Positions 42,235 to 51,190 of a stretch of 64,000 bases of DNA are shown here, piece after piece; the first letter of the stretch is position 1, and each line of letters opens with the position of its first letter. Source of the DNA: JBBWZH01 sp035544115 (GTDB lineage: Bacteria; Actinomycetota; Actinomycetes; Mycobacteriales; CADCTP01). The position numbers and the translations under genes were made by a program. A model generated the notes under the pieces. It made no database searches and had not been told where the DNA came from. It saw nothing but the letters and a program-made list of their open reading frames with translations. The DNA lies in contig OY970235.1 of assembly GCA_963714145.1 (NCBI GenBank), forward strand, positions 7,068,001-7,132,000. Reading direction: 5' to 3'.

Positions 42235-43257
42235 TCAGTGGCTCAGCGCGCGCCCGGCCGCGACTGCCGCGCGCTCACCGGTCGCGCGGCGGGCGTTGAT
42301 CTTGGCGAGGATGCCGGCGCCGCGGTCGTTCGGGTCCAGGTCGGCCGTGCTCTTGCCGCCGGCGGTGCTGCCGGTGGCCTTGCCGGCGGCTTTGCCGGCG
42401 GCGGCGGAGCCGGCGGGTGCGGTCAGTTCGGCGCACTGGCCGGTGGCGCCGCCGCGCAGCCGGTTGCCCGAGCCGGTCAGCGCGGCGTCGTTGTCCACAC
42501 AGGCCAGCGCGCCCCGCACGACGTTGTCGCTGACCGTCACCGGCGCGTGGTTGCCGGTCAGGCTCAGCGCGCCGGCGAACACGTCGAACCCGCAGCCGGC
42601 CAGCGGCGCGGACGCGCCGATCTGCAGCACACCGCCGTCGGCCGCGCCGCTGAACGCGACGTCGCCGTCGATCTCAGAGGTGCAGACCACGCTGCCCAGC
42701 GTGGCGTCGGCGACCGTGACCCTGCCCCCGATCACGCTGTCGTACAGGTCGGTGAGCAGGTCGCCGGTGGTGCTGAGGTTCCGCGCGATCCGGGCCGACC
42801 GCAGGTAGGTCTCGCCGTTGGTCGAGGTGATGCTGCCGGCGAACGCGGTACCGGTGCTGTACGCGAAGCCGGCCCCGGTGACCGTGAGGTTCCCGCCCAG
42901 CGTGCCGCCCTCGGTGTAGAGACCGAAGCCGCTGTTCAGCCGGGTCGCGCCGGCCACCGAACTGCTGGTGAGATTGGCGAACCCGTTGCCCTGCACGGTC
43001 AGCGTCCCGCCGAGCGTCGACGTGGTGAGGATCAGGTTGGCGTCGGCGCGCACCGTCGTGTTGCCGGTGACGGTCACATCGATCAGCTCGCACGACTCGC
43101 CGGCGGGCACGAACAGGTCACCCGGCACGGTCACGTCCGAGGCGGTCCCCGTGCAGGAGGTAACCAGGCCGGCTCGCGCCGGCCCGGCGGCTGCGACAAG
43201 GCAGGCCGCAGCCGCCGTTAATACGACTCCGGCGACACCTGCTCGTTGGTAGCGCAT
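42235..43257 (-). CDS. Secreted beta-repeat (parallel beta-helix-like) protein
   Basis: 340 residues. Signal peptide AGVVLTAAAACLVAAAGPARA. The mature part is built from ~20-residue turns alternating Val/Thr/Gly (TVTGNTTVRADANLILTTST, TLGGTLTVQGNGFANLTSSS, NLTVTGAGFAYSTGTAF), the pattern of right-handed beta-helices. The C-terminal ~70 residues are Ala/Gly/Lys-rich, presumably disordered. No catalytic motif. It sits between two secreted hydrolase genes on the same strand and may be a carbohydrate-binding or surface protein of that locus. Confidence 0.72.
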   Translation of the reverse strand: MRYQRAGVAGVVLTAAAACLVAAAGPARAGLVTSCTGTASDVTVPGDLFVPAGESCELIDVTVTGNTTVRADANLILTTSTLGGTLTVQGNGFANLTSSSVAGATRLNSGFGLYTEGGTLGGNLTVTGAGFAYSTGTAFAGSITSTNGETYLRSARIARNLSTTGDLLTDLYDSVIGGRVTVADATLGSVVCTSEIDGDVAFSGAADGGVLQIGASAPLAGCGFDVFAGALSLTGNHAPVTVSDNVVRGALACVDNDAALTGSGNRLRGGATGQCAELTAPAGSAAAGKAAGKATGSTAGGKSTADLDPNDRGAGILAKINARRATGERAAVAAGRALSH

Positions 43258-43289
43258 GGCGATCCTCTCCTCATGGCGGTGAGTGGCGG

Positions 43290-43395
43290 AACGGTCAGGC
43301 TGGGCGGTCGGGGTTGGACGGTCGGGGTTGGACGGTCCGGCCGGGTTGGTCCGGCCGATTGGTCCGGCCGGACCGCCGGCCGGACCAGGAACAGG
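43290..43395. repeat. Short G/C-rich tandem repeats between hydrolase-locus genes
   Basis: GGTCGGGGTTGGAC is repeated about twice and TTGGTCCGGCCG about twice in the gap between the GH127 gene and the beta-repeat gene. No coding content. Confidence 0.5.
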
Positions 43396-46266
43396 TCAGG
43401 CGGGCAGGGTGGACTGGCTGGCGGCGGTCATCACCCGCTGCCGTTCGGTCCGGCTGAGCAGGCCCTGCGCCTGCCAGTCGGCCGACACGGTGGTCACCGC
43501 CCGGACGAACGCCGCCTGGTCCCGGAACGGCGCGCCGTCCCAGACCGCGTCCAGGAAGCTGAGCCCGCCGGCGCGCTGCCGGTTCGGCACCCCGGAGTCC
43601 ACCGTGCCGAACACGATCTGTGGCTCGGCCCGGGTGAAATAGCCGTGGTACGGGCTGGTGTCGCCGATGAAGAACGGCGCCAGCACGAAGCCGTTCGTGT
43701 TGAACGTCATCGGCGCCCCGGTCGGCGTGGCCCCCCGGGCGAGATCACCGGACAGTCCCAGGTTCCGGTAGAAGCCCAGGTTCAGGTACGAGGTGGTGCT
43801 GTTCTTGACGACCATCGGCACCGGCCCGTACGCGATGCCCTGCCGGGACTGGAGGTCCAGCGCCCGCTCGGCCCGCAGCGTGAACGGCATCGCGATGTCG
43901 ACGGTGTCACCCGGCGCCCAGGTCCGGCTCACCGCCACGTACGAGCCGGGCACGGCGTCGGCGGCCGCGCTCACCCCGTTGACCCGGAGCTGGTAGCCGG
44001 CCCGCACCCAGTACGGCACCCGGAGCTTCAGGGTGAGCGGCCCGGAACCGTTGACGGTCAGCCGTACCGTGCCGGCGGGGTTGGTCGGGTAGTCGGTCGC
44101 CTGGGTGACCGTGAAGCCCTTCTCCGCCCACCGCAGGGTGGAGGCCAGGTACAGGTTGACGTACAGCGTCGAGTCGTCGACCGAGCGGAAGTAGATGGAG
44201 TCCTGGAACTTGGCGTGGCTCTCCAGGCCGGTGCCGCCACAGCAGGTGCCGAGGTTGCCGTAGCCGCGCACGACGCCCGGCGCCATCGCGACGAAGTAGG
44301 TCAGCAGCGGGTTGCTGGTGCTGTCGGTGTCCCGCCGGGACGCCAGGATCTGCCCGTACAGCGCGCGCTCGTAGTACTGCATGTACTTCGGGTCGGCGGT
44401 GTGGAAGAACAGCTGCCGGCTCAGCTTGAGCATGTTGTAGACCGGGCAGGTCTCCGCCTGGTTCGGCGGCATGGTGCCGGCGATGACGTCGCGTTCGCCG
44501 AAGTACTCGCCGACCCCGGCGATGCCGCCGTCGATGTAGGTCCGGTGGCCGACCACCATGTTCCAGAAGTTCGCGGCGGCGGTGAGGTACTTCTGCTCGC
44601 CGCCCCGGTCGAAGAGGTTGAGATAGCCGATGAACTGCGGGATGTGCTGGTTGGCGTGCCGCCCCGACGGCGGAGTTCCGGACGGCCCGAGGATGTCGAC
44701 GTCCGCGACGGTGGCGTCGAGCAGCACCGTGTTGTCGAAGGCCTTCGCCGCGGTCAGGTAGTTGGCGTTGCCGGTGAGCGCGTGCAGGTCGGTCATCAGG
44801 TCGTTCATCGCGTTGTACTCGCCGGCGATGTAGATGCCCCACATGGTGTCCAGCTGCGGGCGGGTCAGCCGGCCCAGCCGGCTGACGGCCCAGTCGGCCA
44901 TGCCGAGCACCAGCTCGCGGGCCTGCGCGTTGCCGGCGAGCTGGGACGCGTCCAGCAGCCCGCGCATGATCATGTGCGTGGTGTACCAGGGCGCCCAGAT
45001 CCCGGATCCGCTGTACGTGCAGTACTCCTCCAGCCGGATGAACTGCGATTCCCGGTAGGCGGCCAGGAATCCCGGATGCCGCTGGCCGTCGTTCGGCCCG
45101 ACCACGGTCGCGTGCTGGCCGCGCCCGGACGAGTCGAGCGCGTCCCGGCCGCCGGCCTCGGCGAACCGGTACCAGGCGACCTTGCCGGCCAGCCCGGCGT
45201 CCGCGCTGGCCACCAGCGCCTGTATGTCCACTGTGGACAGCGCTCGGCTGTAGACCTGGAAGTCGCTCAGGTCCGCCTGCAGCCACTGCACCGAGCGCTG
45301 CGGGAACTGGCCGCGGCCGATCCGGTTCACCGTGGTGGTGCCCAGGTCGGCCGGGCGCAGCGTCATCGCGGTGTTGCTGGCGACCGCGCTGCCGTTGACG
45401 TAGAGGGTTCCGGTGGTGCGGGACAGGGTGACCGCGACGTGCACCCAGCTGCCGGTGGGCAGCGGCGCCGTGGCGTTGATCCGCTGCTCGCCGGCCGCGC
45501 CGCGGGTGGTGATCCCGAACCGGGGGCCGCCGGTCGACTCGTGCACCGACAGGTACATGTGCGTGTCCGCGTCGGTGCCGAAGTCGAAGACCCGGCTGGA
45601 CGTGCTGCGCTCACCGAGCTTCACCCAGGTGGCGATGGTGAAGTCGGTCAGGCCGCGGACGACGCCGACCGGCAGCGACAACGAGTCGCAGTCGCCGACG
45701 TTCCCGGTCGGGCAGCCGGACAGCCGGACCGCGCTGCCGAACCGGCCGGCCACCCGCGGGGTGGGCGCCGCCGCAGTGGCGGCCAGCGCGTTGCGGCACT
45801 CGCCCAGGCCGGCGACCAGCGCGGCCAGCTTGTTCTGGTAGACCACGTCGCCGGTGCCGGCATAGGCCAGCGCCAGCGCGCTCAGGTAGTGGCCGGTGTA
45901 GTGCCCGCGCAGGTTCCCGGTCGGGTCCTCCCAGGCGCCGGGGCCGCGGGTCGCGCCGTTGGTGGGCAGCCCCGCGTTGACCCGGAAGTTGTAGAGCATC
46001 GTGTCGACCGGGTAGCCGCGCAGGAAGTTGAGGATCCGCTCCCGCTTGTCCGCGAACAGCCCCGGCGCCAGCGCGACCCGGTCGTTCCCGAACGGGCGCA
46101 CCTGCCAGCTCGCCGGCACCGGCAGCTCGGTCACCGCCGCGGTGGCGGCGCCCGCTGGGGCTTCGGCACTGGCCGGCCCGGCAAGCCGCGGGTAGATCAC
46201 CGCACCTGCGGCCAGCGCGCCGGTGCGCTGCAGAAAGGCCCGGCGGTCGAATGGACGGGAAGACAC
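43396..46266 (-). CDS. Secreted GH127 beta-L-arabinofuranosidase-like enzyme with inserted LamG domain
   Basis: 956 residues from GTG 46266 (AGGAGG 8 bases upstream). Tat signal RPFDRRAFLQRTGALAAGA. GH127 residues are present: AETCPVYNM (Glu and first Cys) near 604 and GTCCGGTGLE near 674, the zinc-binding Cys pair that includes the nucleophile. A LamG domain occupies about residues 165-390, between LAALVAGLGECRNALA and GFLAAYRESQFIRLEEYC, splitting the catalytic barrel early. It probably removes arabinofuranose from plant glycoproteins or arabinans. First gene of the locus, divergent from the LacI regulator. Confidence 0.88.
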   Translation of the reverse strand: MSSRPFDRRAFLQRTGALAAGAVIYPRLAGPASAEAPAGAATAAVTELPVPASWQVRPFGNDRVALAPGLFADKRERILNFLRGYPVDTMLYNFRVNAGLPTNGATRGPGAWEDPTGNLRGHYTGHYLSALALAYAGTGDVVYQNKLAALVAGLGECRNALAATAAAPTPRVAGRFGSAVRLSGCPTGNVGDCDSLSLPVGVVRGLTDFTIATWVKLGERSTSSRVFDFGTDADTHMYLSVHESTGGPRFGITTRGAAGEQRINATAPLPTGSWVHVAVTLSRTTGTLYVNGSAVASNTAMTLRPADLGTTTVNRIGRGQFPQRSVQWLQADLSDFQVYSRALSTVDIQALVASADAGLAGKVAWYRFAEAGGRDALDSSGRGQHATVVGPNDGQRHPGFLAAYRESQFIRLEEYCTYSGSGIWAPWYTTHMIMRGLLDASQLAGNAQARELVLGMADWAVSRLGRLTRPQLDTMWGIYIAGEYNAMNDLMTDLHALTGNANYLTAAKAFDNTVLLDATVADVDILGPSGTPPSGRHANQHIPQFIGYLNLFDRGGEQKYLTAAANFWNMVVGHRTYIDGGIAGVGEYFGERDVIAGTMPPNQAETCPVYNMLKLSRQLFFHTADPKYMQYYERALYGQILASRRDTDSTSNPLLTYFVAMAPGVVRGYGNLGTCCGGTGLESHAKFQDSIYFRSVDDSTLYVNLYLASTLRWAEKGFTVTQATDYPTNPAGTVRLTVNGSGPLTLKLRVPYWVRAGYQLRVNGVSAAADAVPGSYVAVSRTWAPGDTVDIAMPFTLRAERALDLQSRQGIAYGPVPMVVKNSTTSYLNLGFYRNLGLSGDLARGATPTGAPMTFNTNGFVLAPFFIGDTSPYHGYFTRAEPQIVFGTVDSGVPNRQRAGGLSFLDAVWDGAPFRDQAAFVRAVTTVSADWQAQGLLSRTERQRVMTAASQSTLPA

Positions 46267-46289
46267 CTGGCCCACCTCCTCGGTTTCCT

Positions 46290-46303
46290 CGCAAACGGTT
46301 TCG
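46290..46303. promoter_or_regulatory. LacI-type operator, proximal to the GH127 gene
   Basis: CGCAAACGGTTTCG, a near-palindrome of the AAAC/GTTT type used by LacI-family repressors, 24 bp upstream of the GH127 start. It begins exactly 100 bp from the second site at 46390. Confidence 0.55.
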
Positions 46304-46389
46304 GAACTGGGACGAGCAGGCTCGCTACCGTTCAAACTTGCACCGGGCGGAGGATCCGCCCGAGCGTTAACCAGAGGAGGAGATAGGTA

Positions 46390-46403
46390 CGAAAACCTTT
46401 TCG
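46390..46403. promoter_or_regulatory. Second LacI-type operator in the divergent region
   Basis: CGAAAACCTTTTCG, palindromic apart from the central CC, related to the 46290 site (CGNAAACSKTTTCG). It lies between the divergent GH127 and LacI genes and could serve autoregulation or looping. Confidence 0.55.
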
Positions 46404-46548
46404 GACGTGTAGCGGGACTGTAAGCGCGTTGTTTCCGGCATGTCAAGCGTCAGCAAGCCACTGACCAGGGCGAACACGTACAGTGCGGGGCACGGAGCCC
46501 GCGCGGGCGACCCGCCAACCAGTGGCTCTACCGTCCGAAAGGGATTTT

Positions 46549-47571
46549 GTGGCCAAGCAACGTGCCGGGCTGGTGACTCTCAGCGATGTGGCCCGGCGGG
46601 CCGGTGTCTCGGTCGCGACCGCGTCCAAGGCACTGAACGAGCGCGCCGAGGTCGCCGCGGAGACCCGACTGCGCGTGCTGCGCGCTGCCGACGAGCTCTC
46701 CTTCCAGCCGAACGCGCTGGCCCGCGGCCTGATCTCGGGCCGGACCCGGACCGTCGGGCTGCTCACCGACGAGCTCGGCGGCCGGTTCGCCATCCCGATC
46801 CTGCTCGGCGTGGAGAACACGCTGGGCAGCAGCCAGATGTCGGTGCTGCTCTGCGACGCCCGCGGCGACGCGATCCGCGAGCAGCATTACGTCCGGACGC
46901 TGCTGGCCCGGCAGATCGACGGCCTGATCGTGCTCGGCGAGTTCAACGACATGCGGCCGTCGCTGACCAAGGGCATCCCGGTGCCGGTGGTGTACGTGTA
47001 CTGCGAGTCCGACGACCCGGACGACCTGTCCATCGTGGCCGACGACAAGGGCGGCGCCCGGCTGGCCATCGAGCACCTGATCGGCCTCGGCCGGCGCCGG
47101 ATCGGGCACATCACCGGCGAGGAGTCCTACCGCGCCGCCCGCGACCGGGTCACCGGCGTCCGCGAGGCGCTGGCCGAGGCCGGCCTGCCGCTGGCCGGCG
47201 AGCCGCTGTACGGCGAGTGGGGGCAGCGCTGGGGCCGGCACGCCGCCCGGACGCTGCTGGCCGCGCAGCCCGACCTGGACGCGATCTTCTGCGGCAGCGA
47301 CCAGATCGCCAGCGGTGTCGCGGACACGGTGCACGACCTGGGCCGGCGGATCCCGGACGACATCGCGCTGGTCGGCTACGACAACTGGGCGATCTTCGCC
47401 GCCGAGTGCCGGCCACCGCTGACCACGGTCGACCTGAACCTGCAGCAACTCGGCGCGACCGCGGTCAAGCACCTGTTCGCCACCATCGACGGCAGCCCGA
47501 GCAGCGGCGTCATCCGCTTCCCGGGCCGCCTGGTGGTCCGCGAGTCCACCGGCCCCCGCCCGGCCGGCTGA
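46549..47571 (+). CDS. LacI family transcription regulator
   Basis: 340 residues from GTG 46549 (AAAGGG 6 bases upstream; an in-frame GTG 66 bases earlier is less likely). HTH VTLSDVARRAGVSVATASKALN with hinge FQPNALARGLISG is followed by a periplasmic-binding-like effector domain (RTVGLLTDELGGRFAIPILLGVE, DAIFCGSDQIASGVADTVHDLGRRIPDDIALVGYDNW). It is divergent from the GH127/MGH1 locus with two operator-like sites between, so it presumably represses those genes until a sugar binds. Confidence 0.92.
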   Translation: MAKQRAGLVTLSDVARRAGVSVATASKALNERAEVAAETRLRVLRAADELSFQPNALARGLISGRTRTVGLLTDELGGRFAIPILLGVENTLGSSQMSVLLCDARGDAIREQHYVRTLLARQIDGLIVLGEFNDMRPSLTKGIPVPVVYVYCESDDPDDLSIVADDKGGARLAIEHLIGLGRRRIGHITGEESYRAARDRVTGVREALAEAGLPLAGEPLYGEWGQRWGRHAARTLLAAQPDLDAIFCGSDQIASGVADTVHDLGRRIPDDIALVGYDNWAIFAAECRPPLTTVDLNLQQLGATAVKHLFATIDGSPSSGVIRFPGRLVVRESTGPRPAG

Positions 47572-47630
47572 GCCCGGCCGGCTGAGCCCGGCGGGCTGAG
47601 CCGGCCGGCTGGGCCCGGCCGGCTGGGCCC
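47555..47630. repeat. 16-18-bp tandem repeats at the 3' end of the LacI gene
   Basis: About five units of GGCCGGCTGAGCCC type, beginning with the LacI gene's own last codons and stop (CCGGCTGA). The later units change CTGA to CTGG. They fill the gap to the convergent M1 peptidase gene. Confidence 0.75.
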
Positions 47631-47634
47631 GGGG

Positions 47635-49038
47635 TCAGATCCGGTGGCTGGTCCAGAAGGAGGTCAGGTCGACCGGGCTGGGCAGCGCGGCGGCGGCGGC
47701 CTGCGCGGCGGCCTTGAAGTCGTCCGCGGTGGAGACGCCGAACCAGTGCGCCTGGGCGTAGTTCCGCAGCAGAGTCGCCATGTTCGCCGAGCCGAGGACG
47801 CGGCGCAGGTCGTGCAATGCGCACGGGCCGTAGCCGTAGACGACGGTGCCGTACCGGGACGGGTGCGCGTCCCAGTACTGCATCGGGTTGGAGATCCGCT
47901 CCGCGCTGGACTGCCAGGTCGGCGTCCGGCAGCCCGCGCCGGTGTCACCGAGGAACAGGTCGGTGGAGTACTCCGCGAACGACTCGTCCAGCCAGGGCGC
48001 GCCGTACTGGTTGTCGCCGACGATGCCGTACCACCACTGGTGCGCCAGCTCGTGCACGGCGGCGGCGGTGCTCGGCGAGTCGAGCACGAAGCCGGGATAC
48101 TCCATCCCGCCGAACCAGAACGTCGTGTCCAGCACCACGTCCGCCTCGCCGTACGGGTAGGCGCCGAACCGGGACGCGTGCTGGGCCAGGGCCTGCGCCG
48201 AGGTGTTCTGCAGCGACGCCGCCGTGCTAGTGCTGATTGTGTTGGTCCAGTAGGTGTTGACCCGGACGCCGGCGGTGTTCGTCGTGCTGGAGCGGCTGAA
48301 CGGGCCGGCCGCCCAGGCGAAGTCGCGCACCTTGCTCGCGGTCGCCGTCGTGATGGTCCGGCCGGCCGCGCCGGCGGTGTCCACCGAGGTGCCGGTGGCC
48401 GGCACCAGCAGCGCGGTCGGGTGGTCCAGCCGGACGGTGAAGTCGGCGGCCAGCGTGTAGAAGCTCTCGCCGTTGTTCGTGTACGGGGCGAGCTGCCAGC
48501 CCGCGTCGTCCTTGACGTCCACCACCGGCAGCGCGTTGCCGATGTAGTTGTACGGACCGCTGCGGCCGAACCGGTCCGAGCCGTTCGGCACCGCGATCGT
48601 CAGGCCGAAGCTCAGCGAGCCGGCCTGGTTCTGCGCCAGCGCGGCCGGCAGCGTGATCTTCAGCGCGGTGCAGCCGACCTCGATCGGGCTGGCCGTGCCG
48701 CCGACCAGGTTGCTGATCCGCACCGGCTGGTTGGCCGGGCAGCTGCCGTGGAAGTTGTCCCAGAGCCGCAGGTACACCTCGGTCAGCGGGGTGGCGGAGA
48801 CGTTGGTGAAGGCGACCCGCTCGGTGCCGGTCCAGGTGGCGCCGGTCGCGTCGCTGCTGAGGCTGATCGTGTAGGTCAGCCGGTCCGGGGTCCGGACCAC
48901 CGCCGCCGCCCCGATGTCCGCCGCCCCGATGTCCGCCGTCGCGGTCGCGGCCGGCCCACCGGCCAGCAGGCCGCCGAGCAGCACCACCCCGAGCCCGAGG
49001 CTGGCCGTGCGTCTCATTCCACTGGCACCGGGGAACAT
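47635..49038 (-). CDS. Secreted M1-family metallopeptidase
   Basis: 467 residues from ATG 49038 with AGGAGG close upstream. Signal peptide ASLGLGVVLLGGLLAGGPAA, then a short ADIG repeat. The GxMEN-equivalent FGGMEYPGF and zinc site HELAHQWW...DESFAEY (HExxH near residue 327 with the third ligand Glu 19 residues later) identify an M1 aminopeptidase. It lacks the long C-terminal helical domain of ERAP/PepN types, consistent with compact actinobacterial secreted members. Confidence 0.9.
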   Translation of the reverse strand: MFPGASGMRRTASLGLGVVLLGGLLAGGPAATATADIGAADIGAAAVVRTPDRLTYTISLSSDATGATWTGTERVAFTNVSATPLTEVYLRLWDNFHGSCPANQPVRISNLVGGTASPIEVGCTALKITLPAALAQNQAGSLSFGLTIAVPNGSDRFGRSGPYNYIGNALPVVDVKDDAGWQLAPYTNNGESFYTLAADFTVRLDHPTALLVPATGTSVDTAGAAGRTITTATASKVRDFAWAAGPFSRSSTTNTAGVRVNTYWTNTISTSTAASLQNTSAQALAQHASRFGAYPYGEADVVLDTTFWFGGMEYPGFVLDSPSTAAAVHELAHQWWYGIVGDNQYGAPWLDESFAEYSTDLFLGDTGAGCRTPTWQSSAERISNPMQYWDAHPSRYGTVVYGYGPCALHDLRRVLGSANMATLLRNYAQAHWFGVSTADDFKAAAQAAAAALPSPVDLTSFWTSHRI

Positions 49039-49135
49039 GCTGCCTCCTGACCGGGGAGCCGACCGACAGCGGTATCGATGAGCCGTCAGTAGCTGCCCCG
49101 ACACTAGGTGACATATCCGGTTCGCCCCAGCCCCC

Positions 49136-49388
49136 GGTGGAGCGGACGTCCGGCATCCGAACCGGCACCAGCCGCACCGCGGGGTTCGCCGGGCTCGGCC
49201 CCCGCGGCCAACATGACGGTCGAACCGGCGAGCACTCTGTGCGAGCAGAGTGTCGCCGAGCCGGGTGGAGCGGACGGTGCAGCATCCAAACCGCGACCCG
49301 GCCGCACCGCGGTTCGCCGAGCTCGGCCCCCGCGGCCAGCAGGACGGACGCCCCGGCGAGGGTTCTTCGCGAGCAGGGTGCACCCGAG
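49136..49388. repeat. Two tandem copies of a ~128-bp repeat
   Basis: Copy 1 starts at 49136 (GGTGGAGCGGACG) and copy 2 at 49264, about 80% alike by eye through CTCGGCCCCCGCGGCCA and GCGAGCA. Copy 1 contains the hairpin CACTCTG-6-CAGAGTG (49233-49252). It lies in the otherwise gene-free stretch 49039-49437 upstream of the M1 gene. Confidence 0.65.
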
Positions 49389-49437
49389 TCCGTGGACCGG
49401 CCCGGGCGCCGTCAGCCGGCGCCCGGACCGGGACGGG

Positions 49438-49884
49438 TCAGCGGGCGTGCCGCTCCACCAGGTCACCCAGCCGCGGCAGGGACTCGATGACGTTCTCCTG
49501 GCCCCTCGGCCGCAGCTTGCCGTACACCGACGTGATCGTGGCGCGGCTGGACCGCTTGGCCCGCCGGTCGGTGACCGCCAGCAGGGCCTCGGAGACCTCC
49601 TGCGGCCGGCCGGCCAGGTAGCCGCCGAAGCCGGGCGTCGGCTGGGCCTGGTAGGCGCTCCAGTGCGGCTCGAGCGCCTCGACGAAGTCGTCCAGCATGC
49701 TGTCGATGGCGCTCCGGATGATGCCCGGCCTGACCTTCTTCACCGCCGCGTAGCCGGTCTTGACGATCCCGCCGGACAGGCCGCTCTTGCTGGCGACCTC
49801 CTGGTCCACGAATACCTGCAGGTCCGTCACGACCGCGTCGCGACGATCCGATGCGAGAAGACCTGCCTTGAGCGTGTCGACCAC
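49438..49884 (-). CDS. DUF6918 family protein
   Basis: 148 residues from GTG 49884 (GGAAGGAA upstream). Features of the family: VTDLQVFVDQEVASKSGLSG, IVKTGYAAVKKVRPGIIRSA, LDDFVEAL, and near the C-terminus KRSSRATITSVYGKLRPRG followed by NVIESLPRLGDLVERHA. All helical, soluble, widespread in actinobacteria, function unknown. It stands alone on the minus strand. Confidence 0.78.
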   Translation of the reverse strand: MVDTLKAGLLASDRRDAVVTDLQVFVDQEVASKSGLSGGIVKTGYAAVKKVRPGIIRSAIDSMLDDFVEALEPHWSAYQAQPTPGFGGYLAGRPQEVSEALLAVTDRRAKRSSRATITSVYGKLRPRGQENVIESLPRLGDLVERHAR

Positions 49885-50142
49885 GTACCGATTCCTTCCT
49901 CGGAAGCTGGGGGCGCCTCGCACCGTACGGGAAACCCGCCCACCCGCCACCATCAGGGCACCGCCTGCCCCCTCCGGGTGACCGCCCGCCCCGGCGGGAG
50001 CCGCAACGGCGACCCACACCCGCGTTCTGGCCGGCGGCGCCCGCCTACCAGCCGACTCGCCCGATACCTCCGAACGTCACCGGCCACGGCCTGACCCGGC
50101 GGGCCGCAACACCGCGGGGCTGAGCGTGCCACGGCACCCTCG

Positions 50143-50505
50143 TCAGCTCGAGCCGGCGGCAGTCCGCATCGCTTCGAGCCGAACGGTCGCCCCCTCGACG
50201 ACCTCCCGCAGCGCCTCGCGCTGGCCACGCATGCGGTAGGAGGCGGCGAGATCCGTCGACTGCTGCCAGATCCAGCGCAGCGCCTCGGCGAGATCCTCCG
50301 GTCGGTAGTCGCTGCGCGCGGCCGTCCAACCAGGTGACGGGTCCCAGCGCGCGCAGCCATCCCAGTAGGCGAGCGCCTTCTGCAGGTACGCGCGACGTTC
50401 CCACGGCTTGCCGGCGGTCGGAGCAGCCGCTACGACTGCGGGCAGGTAACCGAAGTCCTCCAGCCACCCCTCCCGCCTGACCCGTTCCGCATTCTTGCTG
50501 ACCGG
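50143..50505 (-). pseudogene. Startless 120-codon open frame, probable gene remnant
   Basis: Between an in-frame TGA (50506-50508) and TGA (50143-50145) the frame reads protein-like sequence: VRREGWLEDFGYLPAV, KPWERRAYLQKALAYWDGCA, SDYRPEDLAEALRWIWQQST, REALREVVEGATVRLEAM. No ATG, GTG or TTG occurs in the first ~85 codons. It therefore looks like the 3' part of a gene that lost its beginning. No family recognised. Confidence 0.45.
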
Positions 50506-50536
50506 TCAGGAGGAGGTGCCTGATCCAAATCGTCGA

Positions 50537-50576
50537 CTGCCGGCCGCCGCGGTGGGGTTTCCGCAGCGGCCGGCAG
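50537..50576 (-). terminator. Terminator-like hairpin behind the 50600 lipoprotein gene
   Basis: CTGCCGGCCGC and GCGGCCGGCAG form an 11-bp perfect stem, with further pairing in the loop, 23 bp beyond the lipoprotein stop. Confidence 0.65.
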
Positions 50577-50599
50577 CCGTCAGGCCCGCGAGGCAGGCG

Positions 50600-51190
50600 C
50601 TAGATCGTGCAGTTGTTGTTGGCGAGGACCAGGTGCAGGTAGCGCACCTCGTCGATGATGACGAAGATGCGGTACTTCGCCTTGGGGTTGCCGGGGACGG
50701 TGACGAAGTTCTCGCCGTTGAACTTCGGGTCGCCGAGCGGGTTCTTCAGCTGCGGGTACGCCTTCTTCACGTCGGTCAGCTTGGAACCGATCTTGATGCC
50801 CTCGGGCGTGTGCATGGCGCCCTTCGCCTCGATCGCGGAGACACCCAGCTTGGTGGAGAACATCACCAGCGGGAACTGGGGCAGCCTGAGGGTGGCGCTC
50901 TTCGGGCAGTCCTGCCCGGTGCCCCTGGACGTGTCGGTGACGACCAGGCCGGCTGCCGTCGCCTCCGCCGGGCTCGCGCCGAGCTTGACCGCACCGAAGC
51001 CGGCCGGGCCGAGCACCGGGTCCGCCGACTCGTCCGGCGCCGCCGCGGTGGTGGCGGCCGCGGTGGTAGCGGCCTCGGTCGTCGGCGCGGCGGCGCCGGG
51101 ATCCGCCGCGGCGCTGGTGTCCGCCTCCTTACCGCATGCCGCCAGCGCGAACAGGCCGGCCAGACCGGCGATAGCGAGAGCCTTGCGCAC
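50600..51190 (-). CDS. Secreted lipoprotein of unknown function
   Basis: 196 residues from GTG 51190 (GGAG 8 bases upstream). Signal peptide with lipobox ALAACGK, a Thr/Ala-rich spacer (TTEAATTAAATTAAA), then a compact domain with two cysteines (TGQDCPK and NNNCTI) and the pattern GFGAVKLGASPAEATAAGL ... GIKIGSKLTDVKKAYPQLK seen in small secreted actinobacterial proteins with paired beta-alpha units. Ligand unknown. Confidence 0.78.
   Translation of the reverse strand: MRKALAIAGLAGLFALAACGKEADTSAAADPGAAAPTTEAATTAAATTAAAPDESADPVLGPAGFGAVKLGASPAEATAAGLVVTDTSRGTGQDCPKSATLRLPQFPLVMFSTKLGVSAIEAKGAMHTPEGIKIGSKLTDVKKAYPQLKNPLGDPKFNGENFVTVPGNPKAKYRIFVIIDEVRYLHLVLANNNCTI

Noticed and set aside
43246..46386. 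Long plus-strand ORF opposite the GH127 gene
   Set aside because: Shadow frame; the minus strand carries the Tat signal and GH127 zinc-site residues.
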